A stretch of 64,000 nucleotides of DNA from Lysinibacillus_B sp050613145 (GTDB taxonomy: Bacteria; Bacillota; Bacilli; Bacillales_A; Planococcaceae). Position numbers and translations under genes: made by a program. The stretch is taken from NCBI RefSeq assembly GCF_050613145.1, contig NZ_CP192507.1, forward strand, positions 434,001 through 498,000, read 5' to 3'. Shown here one piece after another: positions 15,823 to 24,949 of the stretch. The first letter of the stretch is position 1. Each line of letters opens with the position of its first letter. Below the pieces are notes generated by a model. That model worked only from the letters and a program-made list of their open reading frames with translations. It made no database searches and was not told the DNA's origin.

Positions 15823-17082
15823 ATGGCGGAAAATATCGAGCTTGTTGAGAAAAGTGTGCTAGGGGTTATGCTACTACACAATGAGTATATTGCGGATCAT
15901 GCGCTACAGCCCGCCATGTTTGCAATCCCGCTGCATGCCCGCATTTATCAGGCAATGCAGAAGCTACGTGCGGATGAGCGTATCGTGGACCGGGTGATGC
16001 TCATGACGTTATACGGAGCGGAGGCGATGGGGGGAGCTGAATTTTTAGCATCGTTGGAGCATGTGGCGAATGTGGAAAAGTTTAGCGTCTATGCGCAGCT
16101 GTTACTCGAGGCATATAGAGAACGCCGCAAGCAGCATATTTTGCAAATTGCGCAACAAGAAAACTGGTCGATTCCAGTTATTCAAGAGGCACTCGATCAA
16201 GCGGCGAGCTATGAGCTTTATACGGATACATCGATTACGGAATATGTCGTGTCACAGCTTGAGGTACCGTTTGAACCAAGTATGCAACAGCCAGCTGTCA
16301 CAACGGGTTTTCAACAGCTCAATCAAGTAATAGACGGCTTTAAAAACGGGGAGCTGACCATTGTCGCTGCCCGCCCATCCATTGGAAAAACGGATTTGAT
16401 GAATCATTTTGCATTGCAGGCAGCGAAGCATCACATGGTCCCGATTATTTTTTCATTAGAGATGAGTCGGAGCTCGCTTGTTTCTCGCTTTATTGCAAAT
16501 TTGGGTGGCTATAACCGAACAAAATTGCGCAATCCGCACGATGCCTTATCGGAGCAACAAAAGAAAACATGGTCCATCGTGCTAAATAAGCTATGTCAGC
16601 TTGGGCTTCAGATTGATGACCGGTCCAACTTAAGTGTGGAGCAAGTGCGTGCACAAACAAGGCATGTCATGAGGAAGCATCCGGGCAAGCAGTGCATCGT
16701 GTTTATTGATTATTTGCAAATGATGCAAGGGGACCCTGCACTCAATTCAACACAGTCACTTGGTCTTATTAGCAAAGGGTTAAAGGCGCTGGCGAAGGAT
16801 TTTGCATGCCCGGTTGTTTGTTTGGCACAACTGAACCGGAATGTTGAGAGCCGACAGTCGAAGCGACCTGTGCTAAGTGATATTCGCGACTCGGGTAATA
16901 TTGAGCAGGATGCGGATATTGTTATTTTGTTATACCGAGATAGTTATTATGCAGAAGGACAAGTGCGGCAGCTTGACCGTTTGGAGATGAATGTCGCAAA
17001 AAATCGCAACGGTCCAACCGGCGTAGTATCCGCTTATTATGCACGTGGAACAGGGCGTTATTTTGAGGAGGTAGGCAAATGA
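15823..17082 (+). CDS. Replicative DNA helicase, DnaB family paralogue
   Basis: This 419-residue protein is a full-length DnaB-type helicase. It has an N-terminal primase-interaction domain (residues 1-100), a linker, and a RecA-like core with PSIGKT (Walker A, about 185-190), VFIDYLQMM (Walker B), AQLNRNVE and the DnaB signature SDIRDSGNIEQDADIV. The hexamer unwinds DNA at replication forks using ATP. Its neighbours, an ORF6N protein and a phage-type initiator, indicate a phage or plasmid replication module rather than the housekeeping dnaB. All motifs are intact, so it is probably functional. Confidence 0.9.
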   Translation: MAENIELVEKSVLGVMLLHNEYIADHALQPAMFAIPLHARIYQAMQKLRADERIVDRVMLMTLYGAEAMGGAEFLASLEHVANVEKFSVYAQLLLEAYRERRKQHILQIAQQENWSIPVIQEALDQAASYELYTDTSITEYVVSQLEVPFEPSMQQPAVTTGFQQLNQVIDGFKNGELTIVAARPSIGKTDLMNHFALQAAKHHMVPIIFSLEMSRSSLVSRFIANLGGYNRTKLRNPHDALSEQQKKTWSIVLNKLCQLGLQIDDRSNLSVEQVRAQTRHVMRKHPGKQCIVFIDYLQMMQGDPALNSTQSLGLISKGLKALAKDFACPVVCLAQLNRNVESRQSKRPVLSDIRDSGNIEQDADIVILLYRDSYYAEGQVRQLDRLEMNVAKNRNGPTGVVSAYYARGTGRYFEEVGK

Positions 17083-17528
17083 CCATTCATGAGCTGATGC
17101 AGGTAGCACTTGCATGTGACAACGTCTTTCTCGCTACATTATTATACTGGGCATGTCAAAACGACAAACTTTCACTCGAAGCGCCTGCTGAAAGCCTTGA
17201 TTCGTTACAACTGAGTGAAGAGGAGAAAAGACAAGTTCGCTTTATGATCAAGGCAGATGTCCTCGGCATACGAAGCGTGAAGCTATTTGCCTTTCGCATA
17301 AGAGGAACGGACTATGCGCTGTACTTTGCGACAACAGTTCAAAGTGCGACACAAGCCTTTTGGTACATGTACAAACAAACACCGAACACAATCTATGATG
17401 TATACGACTGGTTCAAGTATCGAGAATTTTACTTCGAATCGTTTCATGCGGTGATGTCTATTGAACAATTAAAGCATGAAGTGACCGCTTTCCCTTATTT
17501 TGTCGGTGTTGTAGAGGGAAAGTGGTAA
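17079..17528 (+). CDS. Hypothetical protein at the end of the replication module
   Basis: This 149-residue protein overlaps the helicase stop codon by 4 nt (ATGA), so it is translationally coupled to it. It is a mixed alpha/beta protein rich in aromatics (TQAFWYMYKQTP, YDWFKYREFYFESF). I do not recognise a family. Its position suggests a role with the replication proteins, but nothing in the sequence proves it. Confidence 0.6.
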   Translation: MTIHELMQVALACDNVFLATLLYWACQNDKLSLEAPAESLDSLQLSEEEKRQVRFMIKADVLGIRSVKLFAFRIRGTDYALYFATTVQSATQAFWYMYKQTPNTIYDVYDWFKYREFYFESFHAVMSIEQLKHEVTAFPYFVGVVEGKW

Positions 17529-17610
17529 TGCATAAATCATTCATTTGATATTTGAAACATATAAAGTCTAGTAGGGAAAATAGATAATCATTGTGAAAGG
17601 GGGATTGTAC

Positions 17611-18546
17611 ATGTTGCAGGAACTAGGGGTACAGCAACTGACAATACCATTACCGTATCGTTTAAATCATGTAAATTGTTTTATCGCAGAAGGAGAAAAT
17701 GGTTGGACTATCATCGATGCCGGATTAAATACGGAACAGACCGCAAAGCTGTGGGCACCGATTATTGAAGCACATGAAATAGACGATATGTTGATTACTC
17801 ACCATCATCCAGACCATTTTGGCTATGCGGGCACGCTGCAACAATTGACAAATGCGTCTGTTTGGATGACAGAAATCGAAGCACAACAAGGCTTGTCCTT
17901 TTGGCAACCGGAGTTCGCGGAAAGGATGAAACAGACGTCTTATACGTTTGGTTTTCATGATGCCACGTTCTCTGACATGTTCACATTGGAGGACGAAAGT
18001 TTCGTTCAACCGTATCCTATGGTGAATCAATATTTGGAAGAGGGACAAGTCATTCCGTTTGGTAAGTATGAATATAAAGTGCTCGTCACACCCGGTCATT
18101 CAGACGGATTAATGACGTTATTTAATGAAGAACAAAGCATTCTTTTTTCGACGGATCATATTTTGCCGCATATTTCACCCAATATTTCGTACTGGTTTGA
18201 GGGCAAAGAAAATCCGTTGGGGTCGTACCTTGCCTCGCTAGAGAAAATACGCGCACTTGATGTAGACCGAATCATTCCTTCACATGGACAACCGTTTCGT
18301 CGTGGGAATCGACGGGTTGAGCAATTAATCGCGCATCACAAGGAGCGTTTAGCGCAAACATATGAAGTCATTCAGCAACCGGTTTCTATTTTTGAAGCAA
18401 ATGCACAGCTATTTAGTCAAGTGCTGACAGCTCATGAGTACCGCTTTGCGATTGGTGAAACAATTGCCCATTTAGAGTATTTGTATCATCAAAAACAATG
18501 CCAGAAGAGCTGTGAAAAGGGTGTTTGGTATTATCAAGCACGATAA
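17611..18546 (+). CDS. MBL-fold metallohydrolase
   Basis: The protein has 311 residues. The metal motif THHHPDHFG (His 64, His 66, Asp 68, His 69) is followed by TPGHSDG, STDH and IPSHGQPF, the order found in glyoxalase-II and LACTB2-like metallo-beta-lactamase-fold hydrolases. These use two Zn or Fe/Zn ions to hydrolyse thioesters, esters or lactones. Only 13 nt separate it from an acyl-CoA dehydrogenase gene, which suggests it acts on an acyl thioester or lactone in the same pathway. The start is ATG 17611, with GAAAGGGGG upstream. Confidence 0.85.
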   Translation: MLQELGVQQLTIPLPYRLNHVNCFIAEGENGWTIIDAGLNTEQTAKLWAPIIEAHEIDDMLITHHHPDHFGYAGTLQQLTNASVWMTEIEAQQGLSFWQPEFAERMKQTSYTFGFHDATFSDMFTLEDESFVQPYPMVNQYLEEGQVIPFGKYEYKVLVTPGHSDGLMTLFNEEQSILFSTDHILPHISPNISYWFEGKENPLGSYLASLEKIRALDVDRIIPSHGQPFRRGNRRVEQLIAHHKERLAQTYEVIQQPVSIFEANAQLFSQVLTAHEYRFAIGETIAHLEYLYHQKQCQKSCEKGVWYYQAR

Positions 18547-18559
18547 GGGGGAGCTTAGT

Positions 18560-19705
18560 ATGGGGAAACCGTATTTATTGGAAGAGCATGCTATTTTTCG
18601 GAAGGCTTTTCGACAGTTTCTTGCCCAGCATGCGGCACCATATTTTGAGCAATGGGAGCAGGACAAGCAAGTGCCACGGTCTTTTTGGTTAGAGGCAGGG
18701 AAGCATGGATTTCTTTGTCCGTGGGCAGCGGAGAAGTATGGCGGTGCGGAGGCAGATTTTGCTTATTCCGTCATTATAAATGAGGAGCTGTCTACGATTG
18801 GCGCAGGGATAGGCGGTGTGGGGCTGCATAATGATATCGTCATGCCGTATGTTCAAGATTTTGGGTCTGAGGAGCAAAAGCAAAGGTGGCTCCCGAAAGC
18901 CGTCAGTGGCGAGATTATTTCGGCGATTGCGATGACAGAGCCAGGTGCGGGGTCGGATTTAGCAGGTGTTAAGACGACGGCGGTGAAAGACGGCGATCAA
19001 TATATCATCAATGGGGAAAAGACGTTTATTACAAATGGCTATTCAGCGGATTTAGTGTTGGTCGTTTGTATCACCGATCCACAGGCACAGCCGATTCATA
19101 AAGGGATTAGCTTAATCGCCGTGGAGGCAGGAACACCTGGATTTACAAAAGGGCATAAGCTGCGGAAAGTAGGCCAGCATGCAAACGATACATCAGAGCT
19201 TATTTTTGATAACGTGGTTGTGCCGAAAGAAAATTTGATTGGGCAAGAGGGCATGGGTTTTTACTATTTAATGCAAAAACTACAGCAAGAGCGCTTGATT
19301 TTAGCGATTGGAACGGGAGCAGAAATGAAGCGGATGCTGGACATTACGGTGGACTATGTGAAGCAACGTACTGCTTTTGGGAAACCGATTAGCAAATTTC
19401 AAAACACACAGTTTAAACTCGCGGAAATGGCGACGAATATTACAATCGGAGAAACATTTGTCGATCGGCTCATTCAGGATCATATGGCAGGGAAGGATAT
19501 CGTGACAGAAGTATCGATGGCCAAGTGGTGGATGACCGATTTAGCACAAAATGTCGCGGTGGAATGCATGCAGCTTCATGGTGGGTACGGTTACATGGAA
19601 GAATACGAGATTGCGAGAAGATACCGCGATATCGCAGTCGGGTCCATTTATGCTGGTACGAATGAAATCATGAAACAAATTATTGCGAAGAATATGGGGT
19701 TGTGA
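18560..19705 (+). CDS. Acyl-CoA dehydrogenase (first of two paralogues)
   Basis: This 381-residue cytosolic FAD enzyme shows the family signatures: AMTEPGAGSDLAG, 'TFITNGYSADLVLVV', QLHGGYGYMEEYEIARRYRD, and LQQERL, whose Glu corresponds to the catalytic base of the LCAD/isovaleryl-CoA dehydrogenase subgroup. It introduces an alpha-beta double bond into an acyl-CoA and passes electrons to ETF. It follows the MBL gene in an apparent operon (ribosome binding site AAGGGGGAG, ATG 18560). It is about 60 percent similar by eye to the second copy at 20.1 kb, suggesting duplication and divergence for different chain types. Confidence 0.92.
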   Translation: MGKPYLLEEHAIFRKAFRQFLAQHAAPYFEQWEQDKQVPRSFWLEAGKHGFLCPWAAEKYGGAEADFAYSVIINEELSTIGAGIGGVGLHNDIVMPYVQDFGSEEQKQRWLPKAVSGEIISAIAMTEPGAGSDLAGVKTTAVKDGDQYIINGEKTFITNGYSADLVLVVCITDPQAQPIHKGISLIAVEAGTPGFTKGHKLRKVGQHANDTSELIFDNVVVPKENLIGQEGMGFYYLMQKLQQERLILAIGTGAEMKRMLDITVDYVKQRTAFGKPISKFQNTQFKLAEMATNITIGETFVDRLIQDHMAGKDIVTEVSMAKWWMTDLAQNVAVECMQLHGGYGYMEEYEIARRYRDIAVGSIYAGTNEIMKQIIAKNMGL

Positions 19706-19708
19706 GGG

Positions 19709-19797
19709 GGTACCAGCGTAGTACCGGGTACGAAGGTGGTACAAAGATGGTACGTACCCGGTACAAAGGCGGTACAAAGATGGCACTAAGGTGGTAC
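19709..19797. repeat. GGTAC array with 11-nt period (copy 2)
   Basis: GGTAC or a one-base variant starts at 19709 and 19720. After one 7-nt step it recurs at 19727, 19738, 19749, 19760, 19771, 19782 and 19793, exactly 11 nt apart. It lies between the acyl-CoA dehydrogenase stop codon and its terminator. Confidence 0.9.
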
Positions 19798-19799
19798 AA

Positions 19800-19837
19800 C
19801 ATAGCTCGCTCTAAAATAGAGCGAGCTATGTTTTTTT
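19800..19837 (+). terminator. Strong intrinsic terminator after the first acyl-CoA dehydrogenase
   Basis: A 13-bp perfect stem (19800-19812 with 19818-19830) is followed by a T-run. The stretch from here to 20106 holds no gene. It contains two GTTCAAATT direct repeats (about 20023 and 20044) just upstream of the next gene. Confidence 0.85.
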
Positions 19838-20106
19838 ATTGAACAAGCAAAAGGATATTGTATCCGAGCACAATGAAAAACCAATCTAATCAACAAAATA
19901 AAGTGCAGCAGACTGTTTTGCGAGGCGTATATGTCGATAACTTTGTCAAATTTTGCGGAAAGTTTTTTTCGTTGATGTAACATGTTAGCATTCATTCTTA
20001 CATATATATTAAAAATTAAATGCAGTTCAAATTTTAACCGTAGTTCAAATTATTATTGTAGACACATTTTTCTACGGGAAATTTACTGTTAAAAGGGGAG
20101 TGACAG

Positions 20107-21255
20107 ATGGAGTTATTTGATATGAATACAGAGCAACAGGAGTTTCGAAAGGCGCTCAGAAAAATGCTAGAGAAAGAAGCGTTTCCTTATTTTAAAGAGT
20201 GGGAGGAACAGCGAGATATTCCACGTGCTTTCTGGGAGAAGCTTGGGGAACATGGTTTTTTAATGCCGTGGGTAGAGGAGCAGTATGGCGGTTTAGGGGT
20301 AGATTTCAGTTATTCCGCTATTTTAACAGAGGAGCTAGAGAAAGTTGGCGTTGGCGTATCGAGTGGCATTTCGCTACATGCAGATATTGTCTGTCCTTAC
20401 ATCGCGGATTATGGCACAGCGGAACAAAAAGAGAAGTGGTTACCGAAAAGTGTGGCAGGTCAATTGATTAGCGCGATTGCGATGACAGAGCCGGGTGCGG
20501 GATCAGACTTGGCAGGTGTAAAAACGGTCGCAAAACGACAGGGCGATTACTATATTTTAAATGGCTCGAAAACCTTCATTACAAATGGGGGGAAAGCGGA
20601 TTTTATCGTCGTTGTTTGTAAGACAGACCCAGATGCGAAGCCGGCGTATAGGGGCATTAGCTTACTTGTTGTAGAAGCGGATACACCGGGATTTAAACGA
20701 GGAAAGCAACTTGAAAAAATCGGTATGCATAGCGGTGATACAGCGGAGCTAATCTTTGAGGATGCCAAAGTACCAGTAAGCAATCTCATAGGACAAGAGG
20801 GGAAAGGGTTTTATTACTTAATGGACAAGCTCCAGCAAGAACGGCTGCTTGTTGCGTTACAAGTGATGGTAGAAGCAGAAGAAATACTGAAACTAACGAT
20901 CCAGTATGTCAAAGAACGGCAAGCATTTGGCAGTAGAATTGCAGACTTCCAAAATACACGTTTTAAAATTGCCGAAATGGCAACGGAAATTGATTTAGGG
21001 CGTAGCTATGTCAATCAACTAGTGCAAAAACATATACAAAAAGAAGAAATTGTGAAAGAAGTATCTATGGCCAAATGGTGGATTAGTGAAATGGCGAAGA
21101 GAGTGGCAGCAGAGTGCCTGCAGCTACATGGAGGATATGGCTATATGGAAGAATACGAGATTGCAAGGAGATACCGTGATATGCCAGTGACATCCATTTA
21201 TGCAGGTACAACCGAGGTCATGAAAGGAATTATTGCGAAGAAATTGCTGGATTAG
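20107..21255 (+). CDS. Acyl-CoA dehydrogenase (second of two paralogues)
   Basis: This 382-residue FAD-dependent acyl-CoA dehydrogenase has all the family motifs: AMTEPGAGSDLAG, TFITNGGKADFIVVV, LQQERLL with the catalytic-base Glu, ERQAFGSRI and GGYGYMEEYEIARRYRD. It starts a new transcription unit after the terminator at 19.8 kb (GGGGAGTGACAG before the ATG). It leads into tetR, the TRAP transporter, enoyl-CoA hydratase and acyl-CoA synthetase, so it probably carries out the first oxidation of the acid imported and activated by those gene products. Confidence 0.92.
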   Translation: MELFDMNTEQQEFRKALRKMLEKEAFPYFKEWEEQRDIPRAFWEKLGEHGFLMPWVEEQYGGLGVDFSYSAILTEELEKVGVGVSSGISLHADIVCPYIADYGTAEQKEKWLPKSVAGQLISAIAMTEPGAGSDLAGVKTVAKRQGDYYILNGSKTFITNGGKADFIVVVCKTDPDAKPAYRGISLLVVEADTPGFKRGKQLEKIGMHSGDTAELIFEDAKVPVSNLIGQEGKGFYYLMDKLQQERLLVALQVMVEAEEILKLTIQYVKERQAFGSRIADFQNTRFKIAEMATEIDLGRSYVNQLVQKHIQKEEIVKEVSMAKWWISEMAKRVAAECLQLHGGYGYMEEYEIARRYRDMPVTSIYAGTTEVMKGIIAKKLLD

Positions 21256-21265
21256 AGGTGTAGTC

Positions 21266-21856
21266 ATGCGAATAAGTGAAAAAAGAGCTCAGAAGAAAAG
21301 GGAAGAGATTTTAAAATCTGCATTAGCCATTGTCAATAAAAAGGGCTATGAAGGAACGACCATGGAAGAAATTGCAGCAGGGTTACTCATGACAAAAGGG
21401 TCTCTTTACTACTATTTCAAAAATAAAGATGACTTAATCTTTCAATGTCATAATTTCGTATTAAGCAAGGCCGTGAAAGAACATGAGCAGTGCTTACAGG
21501 CTGAAAGTGTAGAATCAGCAGAAGAGACGTTAACCAAAATGATTCAAATCCACATGCACTATGCTCTTCATGAAAAAGAAAGCTTCAACCTTATTATTGA
21601 GCCTCAGAAAGCATATAAGGCAGAGTATTTGGAGCCAGTTTTACAGTTGCGAAGACATTATGCAGGCTTATTTGATGAAATTATTGAAAGAGGCGTGGGG
21701 AGTGGTGAATTTACGGTACAAGAGCCGGTTATTTTCAGGCAATTTATATTAGGTGGCTTAAATTGGGTACAACAGTGGGTAAAGTCACGTGGACGTCTCG
21801 CGTACGATGAGATTACGGACTTATTCGTCAAATATATTCTGAAAATTCTGAAATAG
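21266..21856 (+). CDS. TetR/AcrR family regulator
   Basis: This 196-residue protein has an N-terminal TetR helix-turn-helix (ILKSALAIVNKKGYEGTTMEEIAAGL..KGSLYYYFKNKDDLI, residues about 12-58) and an all-helical ligand-binding domain. It starts 10 nt after the acyl-CoA dehydrogenase gene, with AGAGGTG upstream of ATG 21266, and precedes the TRAP genes. By its place it is the local repressor of this catabolic cluster, probably released by an acyl-CoA as in FadR-type TetR proteins. No operator palindrome was found with confidence. Confidence 0.85.
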   Translation: MRISEKRAQKKREEILKSALAIVNKKGYEGTTMEEIAAGLLMTKGSLYYYFKNKDDLIFQCHNFVLSKAVKEHEQCLQAESVESAEETLTKMIQIHMHYALHEKESFNLIIEPQKAYKAEYLEPVLQLRRHYAGLFDEIIERGVGSGEFTVQEPVIFRQFILGGLNWVQQWVKSRGRLAYDEITDLFVKYILKILK

Positions 21857-21878
21857 AAAACATATCGGGGGGAATACA

Positions 21879-23033
21879 ATGAAAAAGTCTTTCATTTTGT
21901 TCGGTTTATCGCTTTTAGTCCTTGTATTAGTAGCATGTGGAGGCACAACAAATGAATCTACAGAAAATATGGAACCAGTATCTAGTGATAACAATACCGC
22001 TACAACAACGCAGGAAAAATTAAAATTCCGTGCATCCTCAGGGGTACCAGATAAGCATTTTTGGTATCGCGGTATGTTTAAGCCATTAACGGATGCGGTA
22101 GCAGCAGATACAAACGATCAAATTACATTTGATGTATTTAATGCAGGAGAATTAGTAGAGCTGGGTAATGAGTATGATGCATTACTATCAGGTCAAATTG
22201 ATATTGCCTTAACACTTATGCCGCCATATGATCCAGCACGCTTCCCGTATACAGAAGCCGTGATGTTACCACTCCTTTCTTCTGATGCAGAAATTGCGCA
22301 GAAGGCATTTGCGAATGTCATGAGCAGTGATCGCGAAATTAAAGACGGGAAAACGTATTATGAGTTAGAGTTTGGCGATAAAGGGTTAGTCGCCTTTGCT
22401 AACCCACCGACAGAGCCGTATGTATTCTCTACGACAAAAACTAACTTTGAAAGTGTAAGCGATTTCACGCAATCGATTCGGATTCGTACTGCATCACGTG
22501 TACATGAAATTTTGTCGAAGGAATTAGGCATTACAGGCCAATCACTACCGATTTCAGATGCTTATGATGCACTAAGTCGTAATGCATTAGACGGCATACT
22601 TTACAATGCACCGGACTGGATTGCATTTGGCTTAGACGAGGTCATTAAATATACAATTACAGGGGCGAACTTCGGGCATTTTGTAGGGCATACCGCTATG
22701 ACAGAAAATACATGGAATAAGCTAACGCCAGAAGTGCAAGAAATTTTCCAAAAAAGAGCGCTTGAAGCAGCAGCTGGTGGTGCGACATTAACGAAGAGCG
22801 AAACACAACAAAATATTGACTCTAATGTTGCAAAAGGTGGGAAAATTATCGAATTTAATGATGTAAATCCAGAAGTGAAATCATTAATTGAAGAAGCCAT
22901 TGTGAATTCTTGGACACAATGGATTAGTAATTTAGAAGCACAAGGTCATGCAGGAAAAGAAATGGCGTTACTTTGGAGAGATGAGTTAGTACAAGCAGGT
23001 GCAACACTTCCACAAGAGATTATGGATTTATAA
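21879..23033 (+). CDS. TRAP transporter substrate-binding lipoprotein (DctP type)
   Basis: This 384-residue protein begins with a lipoprotein signal (LVLVLVACGG, lipid Cys about residue 20) and a Ser/Thr/Asn-rich linker, then a DctP fold (FRASSGVPDKHFW, FDVFNAGELVE, SGQIDIALTLMPPY, a Arg-bearing 'SIRIRTASRVHEIL' and 'GHFVGHTAMTENTWNKL'). In TRAP systems an Arg in the fourth strand salt-bridges the substrate carboxylate. It captures an organic acid outside the membrane for the DctM/DctQ pair encoded next. The acid is unknown; the linked genes suggest one that is activated to a CoA thioester. Confidence 0.88.
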   Translation: MKKSFILFGLSLLVLVLVACGGTTNESTENMEPVSSDNNTATTTQEKLKFRASSGVPDKHFWYRGMFKPLTDAVAADTNDQITFDVFNAGELVELGNEYDALLSGQIDIALTLMPPYDPARFPYTEAVMLPLLSSDAEIAQKAFANVMSSDREIKDGKTYYELEFGDKGLVAFANPPTEPYVFSTTKTNFESVSDFTQSIRIRTASRVHEILSKELGITGQSLPISDAYDALSRNALDGILYNAPDWIAFGLDEVIKYTITGANFGHFVGHTAMTENTWNKLTPEVQEIFQKRALEAAAGGATLTKSETQQNIDSNVAKGGKIIEFNDVNPEVKSLIEEAIVNSWTQWISNLEAQGHAGKEMALLWRDELVQAGATLPQEIMDL

Positions 23034-23101
23034 TTGCTCAACACAAATAGGAAAGGAGTTAAGCCTATGCTTAACTTCTTCCTTCTATGGAGGTGATAGT
23101 G

Positions 23102-24415
23102 ATGGAAAATATCGTCATTCTAATATGTTTTGTTCTCTTCATTTATTTATTGCTCGTCGGACATTATATTAGCTCGTTAATGTTTGTGGTAGGGATCATC
23201 GGGATTTACTTAATCGGTGGCATGGATTTGTTAAAAGGCTTTCTGCAAAATGAACCGTTTAACCGAGTTGCGGTCTATTCCTTAACAACCATTCCAATGT
23301 ACATTTTAATGGCGCAATTTATTATCCAATCTGGTATTGTCAAAGATTTATATGGGCTACTTTACCGATTATCGAGAGGAAAACCAGGTCCTCTTGGCAT
23401 GATGACGATTTTTCTAGGGGGGCTATTAGGGGGCGTATCGGGTTCAGGAACGGCGACATCTGCTGCCCTTGCACAAATTGCTGTACCTGAGCTAAGGAAA
23501 CGTGGTTATTCCCCTGAATTAGCGGGAACAATTGCTGCTTGTGCAGGATCACTATCAGCTATCATCCCACCGAGTGTTATTTTAATTTTATATGGAGTAG
23601 TCGCTCAAATTTCAATTGGGCAACTTTTTACAGCTGCTTTAATACCAGGTATTTTACTCATGCTCATTTTTTCACTGATTACGCTTGTATATTTGAAGAT
23701 TTATCAAAAGGAGATGAGTGCAACTACTCAGGAGCAGGATCAATTTGAAGAGGCTGTACCGGTTTCTCGCTATGTCATTGTGCTATTGCTAGGGACTAGT
23801 ATGGGTGTCGCTATTTTTGGCGGGATTTATTTAGGGATTTTTTCACCGACAGAAGCCGGTGCAGTTGGTGCTTCCTTAGCTTTTGTGATGGCCTTATTAC
23901 TTAGACAGGTGAATTGGGCTTTCATGAATGCAGCCTTAGTAGAAACAGTAAAAATTACTGTCATGGCGATGTTCATTGTAGTCGGCGCTTCTTTGTTTGG
24001 TCGCTTTATTTCTTTGTCATTAGTACCACGTAAAATTATTGATTTACTGCAACCAATTATCGATCAGCCCGTGCTGATTTTAGTTTTAATTATGATTTTC
24101 TATTTTATCCTCTTTATGTTTATCGAAAGTGTAGCCGTTATTTTAATGACTGTGCCAATCTTAACACCGATTTTAGATGTGATTCAGACAGATCCATTAT
24201 GGTTCGGTATTGCACTCACAATCGTTTGTACCATTGGGATGTTAACGCCTCCTGTCGGTTTAAGTGTATATGTCGTAGGAAGTGTGACGGGCATTTCAAT
24301 TGAACGATTATTTAGGGTATCGACTGTATTTGCCGTTATTAGCTCCATTATCATCATTGCCATACTCATTTTATTCCCTCAGCTTGTCACATGGTTACCG
24401 AGTCGAATGCATTAA
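23102..24415 (+). CDS. TRAP transporter large permease (DctM type)
   Basis: This 437-residue protein has about 12 hydrophobic helices and the DctM hallmarks: 'LGGLLGGVSGSGTATSAALAQIAVPELRKRGY', 'IPPSVILILYG' and a second-half repeat 'FSPTEAGAVGA', 'LTPPVGLSVYV'. DctM forms the Na+-driven elevator channel of the TRAP importer. It lies between the binding protein and the small permease. ATG 23102 is chosen because GGAGGTGATAG lies just upstream. Confidence 0.9.
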   Translation: MENIVILICFVLFIYLLLVGHYISSLMFVVGIIGIYLIGGMDLLKGFLQNEPFNRVAVYSLTTIPMYILMAQFIIQSGIVKDLYGLLYRLSRGKPGPLGMMTIFLGGLLGGVSGSGTATSAALAQIAVPELRKRGYSPELAGTIAACAGSLSAIIPPSVILILYGVVAQISIGQLFTAALIPGILLMLIFSLITLVYLKIYQKEMSATTQEQDQFEEAVPVSRYVIVLLLGTSMGVAIFGGIYLGIFSPTEAGAVGASLAFVMALLLRQVNWAFMNAALVETVKITVMAMFIVVGASLFGRFISLSLVPRKIIDLLQPIIDQPVLILVLIMIFYFILFMFIESVAVILMTVPILTPILDVIQTDPLWFGIALTIVCTIGMLTPPVGLSVYVVGSVTGISIERLFRVSTVFAVISSIIIIAILILFPQLVTWLPSRMH

Positions 24416-24427
24416 GGGAGGTATAAC

Positions 24428-24949
24428 ATGAAGGGACTTTATAAGACGACCCACATAGGTAGAGAAGTGTGTAAGTACATTAGTTGTTTTGGTGTTTTTA
24501 CCATGATGCTGCTCATAACAGCGGATGTTTTTATGCGCAATGTTTTTGGTATACCCGTCCCAGGTGTATATGAAATTACGGAAAACTTCCTCATGCCATT
24601 AGTTGTATTTCCAGCACTGGGTTATACGTATTGGGTTGGCATCTTGCCTCGATTAACAGAATTAGTCTCGAAAGCACCACGAAAGTTTCAGCTGGTCCAT
24701 CATTATTTATTGCTTGTTCTTGATACGGTTGTGTTTGCTTTATTAACGTATTACGGTTTTCAGTTTGCTTTATCTGGATTGAATATCGGCATGGCCATTC
24801 CCGTGGCAGGAAAGTTAGTCCCGATTTGGCCATTTTATTTTTTAGTACCACTCGGGTTTTTCTTAGTATTAATAGAAGTGTTAATGCGCTTCGTTAAAAA
24901 AGAAGGGGACGTTATATCTCATAATGTAGGTGGGGATGAACATGTTTGA
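24428..24949 (+). CDS. TRAP transporter small permease (DctQ type)
   Basis: This 173-residue protein has four membrane helices, the typical DctQ topology, with 'ITADVFMRNVFGIPVPGVYEITENFL' as the recognisable DctQ core and 'IPVAGKLVPIWPFYFLVPLGFFLV' at the C-terminal end. It pairs with DctM. The gene order P-M-Q differs from the common P-Q-M order. Its 3' end overlaps the enoyl-CoA hydratase start, so import and catabolism are translationally coupled. Confidence 0.88.
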   Translation: MKGLYKTTHIGREVCKYISCFGVFTMMLLITADVFMRNVFGIPVPGVYEITENFLMPLVVFPALGYTYWVGILPRLTELVSKAPRKFQLVHHYLLLVLDTVVFALLTYYGFQFALSGLNIGMAIPVAGKLVPIWPFYFLVPLGFFLVLIEVLMRFVKKEGDVISHNVGGDEHV

